Assembly: GCA_902470925.1 (NCBI GenBank)
Contig: CABRIF010000005.1
Location: 1-44,104 of the forward strand
DNA from: an uncultured Collinsella sp.
GTDB lineage: Bacteria > Actinomycetota > Coriobacteriia > Coriobacteriales > Coriobacteriaceae
DNA: 44,104 nucleotides
Direction of reading: 5' to 3'
A program made the translations under genes and the position numbers. Below, in pieces: positions 1 through 8,292 of this stretch (its first letter is position 1; every line of letters begins with the position of its first letter). The notes beneath the pieces were generated by a model that saw only the letters and a program-made list of their open reading frames with translations, did not search any database and had not been told where the DNA came from.

Positions 1-408
1 GAGTGCGGAGACGCCGAAGACGGCTGAAGTGTTTCGCTAAGGTTGGAAATCAACCCATGTGTCAAAAACAGGCGCCGCCCACAAACTTGCTGAACGGACC
101 GCTGCTCTGAATAGCAAGCCCATGGAGCCGGCGGAAACGTGCAAAGATCTTGACGGCACCATATATCTACGCGCTGCAACTGTAACGCTGCATCAGCAAT
201 TGACCTCTCGTGCCAAACCGTTAGTTTCCTCCGAGACCCCACCTACGCGTTCAGGGTTCGCGCGCCAGCTATAGCCGAATTGCACCAAGATCCTCCCCCG
301 ATCTATCTTAGCCACAATATATGTTATGGCTAAGATAGATCTGATGTGGCGAAGATACGGAGCAAGATACAGCAGAAGGATGCATTGCGGTTGCGGCCCA
401 ACGTATAC
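1..408. other. Left edge, no recognised gene
   Basis: A 71-codon open frame at 59-274 (plus) has no recognisable motif, no good ribosome-binding site and no resemblance I can name, so I do not call it a gene. The only structured element is the inverted repeat at 300-341. The stretch lies downstream of the last gene of the leftward cassette and may be its 3' untranslated region or the edge of an acquired segment. Confidence 0.5.
300..341. repeat. 15-bp perfect inverted repeat downstream of the HAD cassette
   Basis: Arms at 300-314 and 327-341 (GATCTATCTTAGCCA and its complement) are separated by a 12-base AT-rich loop. It lies about 70 bases beyond the stop of the leftward HAD gene. No T tract follows on either strand, so it could be a U-less terminator, an operator, or an end of an inserted segment. 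Confidence 0.6.
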
Positions 409-1107
409 CTAATTCGCCACCTGGGCATTCTGGGAACCAACAAGTGACCGGATAATGACCGCAGCTTCAGCTAGGTTCCGGACCTTCCATGTTGCAGCAG
501 ACTGATCGATCGGGACCCGCGTCTCCTCGTAGGCGATGACCGGAATACCAGCTGCGATCGCCGCTTCGATCCCGTAGGCTGAATCCTCTATCGCAACGCA
601 CTCCCTCGGCTCAACGGAGAGCAGCTTGAGCGCATTTCGGTAAATTGTTGGGTCCGGTTTGCTTTTTTCTAAGAATTCACCGCTTACAAGAAAATCGAAA
701 TCGTCCCGAATGCCGCATACCGAGAGCACCTCTTCGATACGCCTGGCCGATGATGACGACACGACCGCCGTCTTCAGCCCGCAGCGCTCTGCCAATGCCA
801 AAACATCTTCGGTCTCCGACCGATAGAGCGACGCAAGGTCAACACGCTCATGCCTCTCCTTGTCAAAGGCAAGAAACCGCTCCCACATCTCATCGAGCCC
901 GAGCACCCCGCCTGTAAACTCATGCAGCTGCCTTTGAAGAGCGCCGTACGACTTTCCCACGAGCACGCTGAAATCGATTCCCTCCGATGACCTCGCGTGC
1001 TCTCGATTAACGGCCTCAACGAACGCAACCTGGGTTTTGAAATCCTCCAACTCCGTATCGACGATTACACCGTCCATGTCAAATAAAACAGCCTTCACGC
1101 CGGTCAT
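409..1107 (-). CDS. HAD-superfamily hydrolase, beta-phosphoglucomutase-like
   Basis: A 232-residue cytosolic HAD hydrolase of the phosphatase/phosphomutase branch; the substrate cannot be read from sequence. Seen: motif I LFDMDGVIVD near the N-terminus with both catalytic aspartates, a helical cap, motif II as a VVSSSS strand, motif III lysine in KSKPDP, and motif IV as IEDSAYG, typical of the beta-phosphoglucomutase-like subgroup. I start at the ATG at 1107 because GAAGGGGAA lies just upstream; a TTG nine codons earlier lacks this. It is the last gene of the leftward cassette with a Nudix, an aminotransferase and an epimerase, so a sugar phosphate is a reasonable substrate guess. The family is secure, the role is not. 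Confidence 0.85.
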   Translation of the reverse strand: MTGVKAVLFDMDGVIVDTELEDFKTQVAFVEAVNREHARSSEGIDFSVLVGKSYGALQRQLHEFTGGVLGLDEMWERFLAFDKERHERVDLASLYRSETEDVLALAERCGLKTAVVSSSSARRIEEVLSVCGIRDDFDFLVSGEFLEKSKPDPTIYRNALKLLSVEPRECVAIEDSAYGIEAAIAAGIPVIAYEETRVPIDQSAATWKVRNLAEAAVIIRSLVGSQNAQVAN

Positions 1108-1164
1108 GGCTTCCCCTTCGCTTATATTGCTCAACCACCAATAACTCTTCTATCGCAAGCTCTC

Positions 1165-1845
1165 TTATATTGCCCCGTCATTCAATAACAAATCCAGGGG
1201 CTTGGAAAGAACAATATCGGCTTCAGGTGCCGCAGATGAAAACCAGGTCGCAGCGATGGAACACACGTTAGCCGCATGTGCCGCAACCACATCCGCCTCC
1301 ATATCTCCAACGAACACTGCCTCACTTGAGCTGACGCCGAGCTGCCTCAAAACCAACTGAATTCCATCTGGAGCCGGTTTAGGGCGATTCACTTCATCAT
1401 CCGTCACTATTATGTCAAACAGGTTTTCCATATCGAGAAGTCTCTGGCTAATTGCCAAGCTTTTCCTGCCTTTACCCGTTACAAGAGCGAGTTTTTTCCC
1501 TCGATCACGCAACTCGATAAGCACTTCACGTATCGGCTCAGTCCTAGAAGGATCAACGAACACGCCGTGCAGGTCAGCGTAAAGCCAATAAAACAAATCG
1601 ACTGCCTCATCGGCCTTCAATCGGATTGCTGTTTCATTAGACCTCCCTTTTCCCGTCCACTCTTTCTGGATTACCGACCGAATGATCAATTCTTCTGAAG
1701 GGCCAAAATGCTCACGAATCTCTGTGTTTTTGAAATCAACACCGAGATGCGCGCGAAATACAATCCGAAAACATTCGAAGCACAGAGGCAGTGTATCGGC
1801 GAGGGTTCCGTCAAAATCAAATATGTACAGTTTCTTCCTTCCCAT
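1165..1845 (-). CDS. HAD-superfamily hydrolase, phosphoglycolate phosphatase-like
   Basis: A 226-residue HAD phosphatase. Seen: motif I IFDFDGTLAD at residues 7-16, a helical cap of about 60 residues, motif II threonine in LVTGKG, motif III lysine in RPKPAP, and motif IV GDMEAD. The ATG at 1845 is chosen because GAGGGG stands five bases before it; an in-frame GTG two codons upstream is less well placed. The Nudix stop is only nine bases away, so the two are probably cotranscribed. Members of this branch remove phosphate from small metabolites such as phosphoglycolate or sugar phosphates. Two HAD enzymes in one cassette suggest two dephosphorylation steps or a clean-up role. Base composition is AT-richer than the replication genes. 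Confidence 0.85.
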   Translation of the reverse strand: MGRKKLYIFDFDGTLADTLPLCFECFRIVFRAHLGVDFKNTEIREHFGPSEELIIRSVIQKEWTGKGRSNETAIRLKADEAVDLFYWLYADLHGVFVDPSRTEPIREVLIELRDRGKKLALVTGKGRKSLAISQRLLDMENLFDIIVTDDEVNRPKPAPDGIQLVLRQLGVSSSEAVFVGDMEADVVAAHAANVCSIAATWFSSAAPEADIVLSKPLDLLLNDGAI

Positions 1846-1854
1846 ATGCACCCC

Positions 1855-2322
1855 TCAGTCTTGCTCCACAGATTCTAGATAAAACTCTACATATCTCTTA
1901 TATTCTGGCTCCGTTTCTGTTGGCAGGTTATAGGGACTGCAAAACATCAGTTTCTTGGTTTCTTTGTCATCAGAATGCAGATTTCCCTCATATTGTTCAG
2001 ATATAAAAAGTGTTGTAACGGCTGAAATCTGATCACCGTTTGGCAATGTAAATTCGTAATCATTCCCCGAGAACGTATGCAATTGAACAAGGGACGACTC
2101 ACTGATTCTGAGACCCGTCTCTTCATATACCTCCCGAGCAGCTGCCTGCTCCAAAGATTCCCCGTATTCCATTTGCCCTCCAGGCAGGCCCCATGAACCG
2201 GTTGATCTCTGCTGCATGAGAATTTTTCCATTACCGTCTACGACGATAACGTTCGCCCCTGTCAAAATGAGTGGATCATTTCCGACCTTAATTCTCAGAT
2301 TTGCAACGTAGCCCATAATCAC
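1855..2322 (-). CDS. Nudix hydrolase
   Basis: A 155-residue Nudix-family pyrophosphohydrolase, acting on a nucleoside diphosphate linked to another group. Seen: a full Nudix box beginning GGQMEYGE and ending REVYEETGL, in the usual position about 45-70 residues from the N-terminus, with the metal-binding glutamates intact, preceded by the WGLPGG turn. The GTG at 2322 overlaps the aminotransferase stop, consistent with translational coupling; an ATG two codons in is the alternative. Next to an aminotransferase and an epimerase, a nucleotide-sugar or a toxic nucleotide by-product is a plausible substrate, but this is inference from neighbours only. Confidence 0.85.
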   Translation of the reverse strand: MIMGYVANLRIKVGNDPLILTGANVIVVDGNGKILMQQRSTGSWGLPGGQMEYGESLEQAAAREVYEETGLRISESSLVQLHTFSGNDYEFTLPNGDQISAVTTLFISEQYEGNLHSDDKETKKLMFCSPYNLPTETEPEYKRYVEFYLESVEQD

Positions 2323-3506
2323 ACACTTTCTATCGATTTCCTGAGTATTTCATCGCCAGAAAAGAATGCTTCTTCGATAACGGAGCAAATGAAGTCAACA
2401 TCATCATATGTAAGATAAGCGTTCATAGGCAGGCACAAAATTGACCGAGAAACTCGCTCCGTTTCTGGCAGACGTAAATTCCGATATTCCTGATAGCAAC
2501 TCATTAAGTGCACAGGAGGATCGAAATAGTTTTTTGTTGGGATCCCCTCTGCATTCAACACTTCTGCCAATAGATCTCTCTCGAATGGAAATAGGCTCTC
2601 ATGAAGAATTATCGGCATATCTTTAAACGTAGAAATTGCATTATTCGGTATCTTCTGAAGCGAAATGCCCTCTATCCCCCCAAGACGACGGCGATACCTC
2701 TCTCCAAGGCTAACCCTTTTTTCAATCTGCTCATCGAGAACATCTAGAGACATCAGCCCGGTAATGCTCGCAAGCTCGCTGAGTCGCGAATTTGTACCCC
2801 GCTCTATACAGTTATAGTCACCTGGATTTCCACATTCGCGAAGAAGCCTAATACGATCCGCAAGGTTCTTATGCGGAGTAACAACCAATCCCCCTTCACC
2901 GGTTACCAGTGTCTTAGTTGGAGACGTGCTGAACACGGAAGCATCCCCAAAAACTCCTATCGGCTTTCCGTCAACTGTTGTTCCGAAAGCATGTGCAGCG
3001 TCAAATACAAGAGCAAGGCGCCTATCGCGCGCAACCTTTGCAAGAGCATCAACATCTGCTGGAACACCAAAAACATGAACCGCAAGTATCGCTTTTGTAC
3101 GTTCAGTACATGCATGAGCCGCCGCAACAGGGTCAATGCAAAGCGTTTCTGGATCACAATCCGTGAAAACCGGCTTTGCCCCAACGCGAGTAATTGCATG
3201 AACCGTAGCACAGAACGTAAAACTGGGGACAAGAATCTCATCCCCAACGCCGATGCCTAGTGCCTCTAAGGTGAGGACTAGTCCTTGGGTACCTGATGAA
3301 ACAGCAACAGATTCCATTCCACCTTGGAAACAGGAAACGCGACGCTCAAACGTTTTAAGGTACTTTCCCTTGGTCAACATCCCCGTGTTGAAAACGTCTT
3401 GAATTGCTCCCCGATATTTCTCACAAGATGGAAAGAATGGTTTTACGAATGGAATGGGAGGGTCGAACAATCTTTCTCCACCAAGGTATGCAAGCTGCCT
3501 ATTCAC
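2319..3506 (-). CDS. DegT/DnrJ/EryC1/StrS-family aminotransferase
   Basis: A 395-residue PLP-dependent sugar aminotransferase, the family that turns keto nucleotide-sugars into amino sugars or acts in related aminocyclitol pathways. Seen: the fold-type I pattern with SSGTQGL near residue 70, the PLP-binding aspartate in VFDAAHAFG, and the Schiff-base lysine in TSPTKTLVTGEGG, typical of DegT enzymes. I take the GTG at 3506 because AAAGGAG lies five bases upstream; the ATG at 3524 precedes that site. The start overlaps the epimerase stop by eight bases. An epimerase followed by a DegT aminotransferase is a classic order for making a nucleotide-activated amino sugar, but no glycosyltransferase is visible here. 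The exact product cannot be told. Confidence 0.87.
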   Translation of the reverse strand: MNRQLAYLGGERLFDPPIPFVKPFFPSCEKYRGAIQDVFNTGMLTKGKYLKTFERRVSCFQGGMESVAVSSGTQGLVLTLEALGIGVGDEILVPSFTFCATVHAITRVGAKPVFTDCDPETLCIDPVAAAHACTERTKAILAVHVFGVPADVDALAKVARDRRLALVFDAAHAFGTTVDGKPIGVFGDASVFSTSPTKTLVTGEGGLVVTPHKNLADRIRLLRECGNPGDYNCIERGTNSRLSELASITGLMSLDVLDEQIEKRVSLGERYRRRLGGIEGISLQKIPNNAISTFKDMPIILHESLFPFERDLLAEVLNAEGIPTKNYFDPPVHLMSCYQEYRNLRLPETERVSRSILCLPMNAYLTYDDVDFICSVIEEAFFSGDEILRKSIESV

Positions 3507-4503
3507 GAGTGCTCCTTTTTTCATATGCCAAACGCGCAGTCTCGTAGTTGCTATATATCGCGCTGTGTGGTGAACAAATTACTCGAGACTCGAGTGCGCC
3601 ATAAATTGCCTCAATCCCGTCTTCTAGCGAGACAGTGGGGCAAAAACCAAGACTGGCAAGTTTTGAGAAAGATACGCGATAACTACGCTTATCTGAAGAT
3701 CCTTCTTCTATTTCAAGCTCTGAATGGGGAACTCTCTCAACGACTTTCTCTCCAACTTTGGAAAGCGTGTAATTCAACCTATCATCACCAACGTTGTAAA
3801 TCTCAATCGAAGACGCACCATCCATGCCACTCAAGATACAAAACACTGCATCCCCGATATCTTTGCAGCAAATAAAGGGACGCTCTTGGGTGCCTCCATA
3901 GACGTGAGCGAGTCCTGACCGCTGCGCAGCGAGCATCATGCCATTCACTGCAAGATCGAATCTCATCCGTTTCGACATTCCAAATACAGTGGCAAATCTC
4001 ATAATAGCCACAGAACATGAAAGAGCAGAATCGTAAATGTCCTTTTCCGATTGAAGTTTGGTTTGAGCATAAAAGTCCACGGGATTCGGCACAGATTTCT
4101 CATTGAACGTTTCTACGCCATATCCATATACGCTGCAGCTCGATGCAAACAGGAAATAATTTATCGGCTTGGAACGAGAAGCGATGCATTCCAGCAACAT
4201 TTTCGTTCCGCCAACATTGCTGTCCCAAGCGACATTCCTGTTCCATAGACAAGCGGGATTTCCCACCAATCCGGCTAGATGTACAACCCCCTCAACACCA
4301 TCAAGAGCCCCTTCGATATCCTCCCTGATGCGAATGTCTCCTTTTAGAATGCGCAGAGAAGCGCTCCTTTTGAATTCATCGAGGGCGTGAAAACCGTACA
4401 GCCCTTTGTCTAAAACAACAACTTCATGGTTGTTGCGAAGAAGAGTTCCGACAACATGGCTACCAATGTAGCCCGCCCCTCCAGTCACAAGAAAACGAGC
4501 CAT
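3499..4503 (-). CDS. NAD-dependent epimerase/dehydratase
   Basis: A 334-residue extended short-chain dehydrogenase/reductase acting on a nucleotide-sugar. Seen: the Rossmann motif TGGAGYIGSH at the N-terminus (GxxGxxG), an aspartate at the end of beta-2 in VVVLDKG, the VVHLAG strand, a serine patch in FASSCSVYG, and the catalytic YAQTK (YxxxK). The ATG at 4503 has GGAGG four bases upstream, so the GTG at 4515 is rejected. It is the first gene of the leftward cassette. Family members are UDP-glucose 4-epimerases and 4,6-dehydratases, and the sequence alone does not separate them. It probably feeds the DegT aminotransferase that follows. Confidence 0.87.
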   Translation of the reverse strand: MARFLVTGGAGYIGSHVVGTLLRNNHEVVVLDKGLYGFHALDEFKRSASLRILKGDIRIREDIEGALDGVEGVVHLAGLVGNPACLWNRNVAWDSNVGGTKMLLECIASRSKPINYFLFASSCSVYGYGVETFNEKSVPNPVDFYAQTKLQSEKDIYDSALSCSVAIMRFATVFGMSKRMRFDLAVNGMMLAAQRSGLAHVYGGTQERPFICCKDIGDAVFCILSGMDGASSIEIYNVGDDRLNYTLSKVGEKVVERVPHSELEIEEGSSDKRSYRVSFSKLASLGFCPTVSLEDGIEAIYGALESRVICSPHSAIYSNYETARLAYEKRSTRE

Positions 4504-4656
4504 ATTTCCTCCCACTCTCGGTTCCTCATCTCCATGGTAAAGCGCCTCATTCCACTCCCGTTACAACTTATGGGCTCAATCGGGATGGAATGTTGCAAGC
4601 TATCCGAGAGTGCAACGCGTTGAGGCGTGCGGTTTTCACAACCGAGACAAAACGCC

Positions 4657-5595
4657 TTAGTTTTTGAGGGGGCGAGAGGCGTGGGACAAACGGCAGGCGA
4701 CACGAAGAAGCTCGAACTGCAGCAGAGAAATCGCAGGGTTGTCGTTGTCCTCACGGAAAACAAGGCAGAGGGGGATTGATATAGAATCCGCCTTGTCAAG
4801 TGGTTTTGTTACCGCATCAGGATACAGTACATCGAGTTTCGGTTCACGCGCAGTAAACATCACTCCGTTCATAGAGAGAAGCTCTCGATGCGCCTCAGGC
4901 GTAGGATCAACATCGGTGTATGGAGGCTCGACAGAGCGCGCCTCGAACTGATGCTCAATAATCCTATACGCACAGCGGAAATCCATCGGCGTCGCAACTG
5001 GAAAGCAAGCAACCTCTGTAATCGAAACTGCGTCATGAGCAGCAAGAGGGTGGTTCTTTGACATTGTGACACCGAACACCGCAGGGCAAATCTGCGTCCA
5101 GCACAGTCCCTCTCGAGTTGTCCTACCCAACGTTACCGCTTCATCCACAAGCCCCTGCTGTACCGCCGTGAGGCAGGATTCGCTGCCGTTCCTTCTGACA
5201 ACCAACTCAACACGCGGGTATTGTTCCGAAAAACGGGCAAGCAAGCATTCCGGTACGAGCACTCCGCGTAAAGGAGACGACGCAACGGCAAGAACAATCC
5301 GTTCGGGCACCGTATCGGACCTGCTTCGCAACTGAGCGGCCAATCCTTCCATATCGGATACGCATGCAAGCACGTTTTCTGCCTTCTCGGCAACCAATCG
5401 CGCCTCATCCGTTACAACAAGCCTGCGGCCGTTGCGGACAAACAGCGTGATCCCCAGTTCATCTTCGAGCTCACCCAATGCTTTAGAAACTGTCTGAGGG
5501 GTCACGTATAGCTGTGCGGCAGCCATCGAGAAGCTGCCGAGCCGCGCCGTCTCAACGAGATAAGAAAGTTGATTAAAGTTCATGACCCTCACCAT
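4657..5595 (-). CDS. LysR-family transcriptional regulator
   Basis: A 312-residue LysR-type regulator. Seen: an N-terminal winged helix-turn-helix, with LGSFSMAAAQLYVTPQTVSK as the recognition region and the usual ELGITLFVRNGR wing, followed by a periplasmic-binding-protein-like effector domain of about 220 residues. The start is 5595 or the ATG at 5583; neither has a strong ribosome-binding site. It lies upstream of and in the same direction as the sugar cassette, with a 153-base gap. LysR proteins usually control a divergent neighbour, and the divergent neighbour here is only a broken acetyltransferase, so the target is uncertain. Confidence 0.9.
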   Translation of the reverse strand: MVRVMNFNQLSYLVETARLGSFSMAAAQLYVTPQTVSKALGELEDELGITLFVRNGRRLVVTDEARLVAEKAENVLACVSDMEGLAAQLRSRSDTVPERIVLAVASSPLRGVLVPECLLARFSEQYPRVELVVRRNGSESCLTAVQQGLVDEAVTLGRTTREGLCWTQICPAVFGVTMSKNHPLAAHDAVSITEVACFPVATPMDFRCAYRIIEHQFEARSVEPPYTDVDPTPEAHRELLSMNGVMFTAREPKLDVLYPDAVTKPLDKADSISIPLCLVFREDNDNPAISLLQFELLRVACRLSHASRPLKN

Positions 5596-5839
5596 TCTTT
5601 ACCTGCGACACCGTTGAGACGAGTGGCGTTTTCGCCCATCCCCACAGACATCCCGTCGGAATACACCACGAAGATGTTTGTATTCGTCCATCATAATCCA
5701 CCACCCGTTTTACCCGGGCGTAATTCGCCACCTGACCCTTTAGGAGATCCAGCCTTCAACTTCTACATGACGCAGGGGTATCCTTTTGCCGTCACTTCAG
5801 AATGTCCTTTGCGGGGACACACATTGAGGAGGTGCCGCT

Positions 5840-6060
5840 GTGCATCAGGAAAACAAACACCTCTCCGGCGGCACATGCACCACCCGGCGCCTCACCGATG
5901 CGGACATGCCACAGATCCTGAAATCGGCCGCGTGCGCCTGGCGCGCGTTGAAGGCAACGGACAATCCAGATCCTTCTGGTTGGCCTGCGGCTTTTCGGAC
6001 ACAGGAGAACGGGTCGTTTGCGACCATTATGCCCTCATACCGATGGAGCGCCGTTTGTAG
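5840..6060 (+). pseudogene. Remnant of a GNAT acetyltransferase, internally deleted
   Basis: A strong ribosome-binding site (GAGGAGG) precedes a GTG at 5840. The first 40 or so codons read like the start of a GNAT N-acetyltransferase, with RRLTDADMPQILKSA. From about 5930 the homologous reading moves to another frame, which gives the typical GNAT C-terminus RSFWLACGFSDTGER and ends in MERRL at the stop at 6058-6060. The acetyl-CoA binding core that should lie between (roughly 90 residues) is absent and the halves are out of frame. I infer one internal deletion. The plus frame that starts at 5840 runs on to 6151, overlapping the next gene, but has no GNAT character there. Confidence 0.7.
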
Positions 6061-6081
6061 CATCCCAGGTTTCAGATTCGC

Positions 6082-6513
6082 TTATCCCTCAAACGGGTTC
6101 GCGCGGGCCATCGCCTCGTCCTCGAAATACGTGCCCCACAGCTCCCCCTGATCGCTGGCGATGTTCTCCAAACGCCGCTCGCCGACCGGCCCCGTCAGCT
6201 TCCATTCCCTGCCGTCGAAGGCAACCGTGCCGCTCTCTTGGTCGAATGTGAACTCGCCGTCGGTCAGAGCACGCAGGCCAGACGCCCCTATATGGTCATC
6301 GTCATACACGTTGACCAAGCTGCGGCCAGACTGCTCCTCAATCGTAAAAATGATGCGCGATTCGTTGCCCTGCCGGTCATATGAAATGAAAATCGCAGGA
6401 GCAAGCGCATTTCCCTGTGAAGCAGGAGGGAAGAGGATGCATCCCAGGAACAGCAGCGCCGCTGCCGTTATCAGCACCGAGATGACCCTCTTTACCCTCA
6501 TGCGAACATCCAT
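6082..6513 (-). CDS. Hypothetical exported protein
   Basis: A 143-residue protein I do not recognise. It opens with a positively charged segment (MRVKR), then a hydrophobic stretch of about 20 residues ending near a cysteine (LLFLGC at about residues 20-25). That could be a signal peptide, a weak lipobox or a single anchor. The rest is hydrophilic, with alternating beta-type segments (IFISYDRQG, TFDQESGTVAFDGREW) that suggest a small extracytoplasmic beta domain. It lies 140 bases from the ABC transporter genes on the same strand, so it may belong to that unit. No functional motif is visible. Confidence 0.65.
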   Translation of the reverse strand: MDVRMRVKRVISVLITAAALLFLGCILFPPASQGNALAPAIFISYDRQGNESRIIFTIEEQSGRSLVNVYDDDHIGASGLRALTDGEFTFDQESGTVAFDGREWKLTGPVGERRLENIASDQGELWGTYFEDEAMARANPFEG

Positions 6514-6653
6514 TCCCGCATTAGACGGTTAGCTACCACACTTTGTAGATATTCTTCCAAGTTGTATAAGCAGCTTTATGGTTTGCTTGATAATGGCAAG
6601 GATATGCAACTTTCCCCTTAAGAGAACAACGAATCGACACCTGTGTCTCCTCC

Positions 6654-7331
6654 TTATCCATACAGCTGGTCATAGGTGTCAGTCAGACCAGGGTGATTGG
6701 CGGGCAGAACGCTCAGAGACCGATCCCTGATAAATGCAACCTCATCGGCAAGATCTTCAACATTGGGCAGAATATGCGAGGACATCAACACGCCAGTCCC
6801 CTCCTCGCACAGTTCGCGAATAATCGCGCTGTTGAGCTTAAGGTTCGTCGGATCAAGCGCGTTCATGGGCTCATCAAGCAACAGATAGCGAGCGCCGGTT
6901 ACATAGCCAACCGCCAGCGCAACCTGCTGCTTCATACCCAGAGAAAGAGAGCGGATGCGCTTGTGCAAAAACCCATCGATATGACAGCGCTTCGCTACGC
7001 CCTCAATGCTCTCGTTCGCCTTCCAACACCGACAAGTTAGATACAATTGCTCGCGTACCGTTATCAGCGGATACAGCAAACTCGCATCGCCGGGAACATA
7101 GAACACGAGCCGACGGTATTCCTTCTCCTGTGACATCGGCACGTCATCTGCCAGCACCTTTCCCCGCCATGCAACATCGGGTGCGCCCACCAGGGCGCGC
7201 ATCAACGTTGTCTTTCCCATTCCGTTGGGCGCGATGAGTCCGAGTACCTCTCCCGGCCGAACTGTTCCCGAGGCTCCATCGAGCAGCGTGGTGCCTCCAG
7301 CCTGAATGGTCATATTGGCAAACGCAAGCAC
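6654..7331 (-). CDS. ABC transporter ATP-binding protein
   Basis: A 225-residue ABC ATPase that would power the membrane protein encoded just upstream. Seen: a Walker A-like APNGMGKTT (first Gly of the consensus replaced by Ala), the signature as LSLGMKQQ, Walker B LLLDEP, a D-loop NALDP and an H-loop histidine in MSSH. The GTG at 7331 is two bases after the permease stop, with AGAGG eight bases upstream; an earlier GTG at 7340 would overlap the permease and sit on that site. The architecture matches ABC-2-type exporters of small peptides or drugs, but no substrate is indicated. Its permease appears shortened, so the pair may not be functional. Confidence 0.88.
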   Translation of the reverse strand: MLAFANMTIQAGGTTLLDGASGTVRPGEVLGLIAPNGMGKTTLMRALVGAPDVAWRGKVLADDVPMSQEKEYRRLVFYVPGDASLLYPLITVREQLYLTCRCWKANESIEGVAKRCHIDGFLHKRIRSLSLGMKQQVALAVGYVTGARYLLLDEPMNALDPTNLKLNSAIIRELCEEGTGVLMSSHILPNVEDLADEVAFIRDRSLSVLPANHPGLTDTYDQLYG

Positions 7332-7333
7332 GA

Positions 7334-8218
7334 TTAGCACCTCTTTCCACGCAAAGAACGCTGATGGACACGACACACCACAAGCGCGCCGATAAGAAGC
7401 ATCGATGACGATGCCGCCAGTACAACACATCCCATGTGTATATTCGCGCCGACAATGGGCATCAGGTCTGCTGCGTTGATATATGCCGGAAAGCCAGCAA
7501 CGTTTGCGGGAAACAAATAGGTGGTTGGCAGGTAAGCCGCAACGTCATGTAACAAAAACGTCTTGTCGTAATACTGGGGTATCGAAGGAACAAACGCCAG
7601 CGCGGCGGCCGTAGCGGCACCGGGAACAGCACTCCCCAGAACAGTGAAGAGTGTCACCTGCAATAACCCAACAAACAGCGCAATCATCGCAACTAAAATA
7701 ACTGTATTTAATAATACCCCACCAATAGTGGTGCTTACAATTGCACCGCCCTGGATAAACACTGCCGGGTAGGTTGGGTCTCCCAAGCCGTGTGACACCG
7801 TGTTGATTACAAATGCCGGAACAAGCGATACAAGAAAGACGGCAAGAGACAACATGGTCACCGCAATGATCGCCGCGCCCATTTTTGAAATTATTGAGCA
7901 AGGAGACTGAAATAGGAGCCTCCTGCTCTCCATGTTCTTGAGCACCAAAAATCCAACCACAACGGGAATCAACGGGACAAGCATGGGCGGTAAAGTCCCA
8001 ACAACCTCAGCAACACGATACAGCCCCGGCTCCTCGGCAGTAGTTCCATACAATGCTGGGTCCGACCGCTGCGCAAGATCGCTCAGCAACGCATATTTTG
8101 CCTGCAACATAAGAGGGTCCGCCATCAGGTTACCTGATTCATAGAGGTCCAAATCGATACGCGCCAACTCAACCTGTGCAGCGAGCGAGCGCGTGAGAAC
8201 GCGCAGTTTTCCACTCAA
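7334..8218 (-). CDS. ABC-2-type permease, probably lacking its N-terminal membrane segment
   Basis: A 294-residue integral membrane protein. Hydrophobic segments lie near residues 76-95, 110-135, 158-215 (more than one helix) and 255-285. ABC-2 permeases normally begin with a transmembrane helix followed by an extracytoplasmic region. Here the first 70 residues are hydrophilic and look like that external region. The only in-frame start is a TTG at 8218 and a stop lies about 20 bases further up, so the first helix is missing. The 5' end abuts the divergent peroxidase promoter. I read this as a 5'-truncated permease partnered with the following ATPase, possibly a decaying gene; an unusual family member is the alternative. 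Confidence 0.7.
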   Translation of the reverse strand: MSGKLRVLTRSLAAQVELARIDLDLYESGNLMADPLMLQAKYALLSDLAQRSDPALYGTTAEEPGLYRVAEVVGTLPPMLVPLIPVVVGFLVLKNMESRRLLFQSPCSIISKMGAAIIAVTMLSLAVFLVSLVPAFVINTVSHGLGDPTYPAVFIQGGAIVSTTIGGVLLNTVILVAMIALFVGLLQVTLFTVLGSAVPGAATAAALAFVPSIPQYYDKTFLLHDVAAYLPTTYLFPANVAGFPAYINAADLMPIVGANIHMGCVVLAASSSMLLIGALVVCRVHQRSLRGKRC

Positions 8219-8237
8219 CTCATCATCGTGGTATAGT

Positions 8238-8267
8238 TTGAAACAATTATATTGTGCTCAATATTTT
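8238..8267 (+). promoter_or_regulatory. Promoter of the glutathione peroxidase gene
   Basis: A -35 like TTGAAA (8238-8243) and a -10 like TATTTT (8262-8267) stand 18 bases apart, upstream of the peroxidase start at 8293. The spacer contains an OhrR-type operator, which supports this being the real promoter. Confidence 0.6.
8243..8255. promoter_or_regulatory. OhrR-type operator inside the peroxidase promoter
   Basis: ACAATTATATTGT is an inverted repeat with arms ACAAT and ATTGT. It matches the core of the known Bacillus OhrR site (ACAATTAAATTGT) at 12 of 13 positions. It lies between the -35 and -10 elements, where bound repressor would block RNA polymerase. The ohrR gene itself is one gene downstream. 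Confidence 0.7.
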
Positions 8268-8292
8268 GTTGGGCATTATGAAGGGAGATCAC

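Noticed and set aside
59..274. 71-codon plus-strand frame at the left edge
   Set aside because: No motif, no convincing start signal and no neighbour context to support it.
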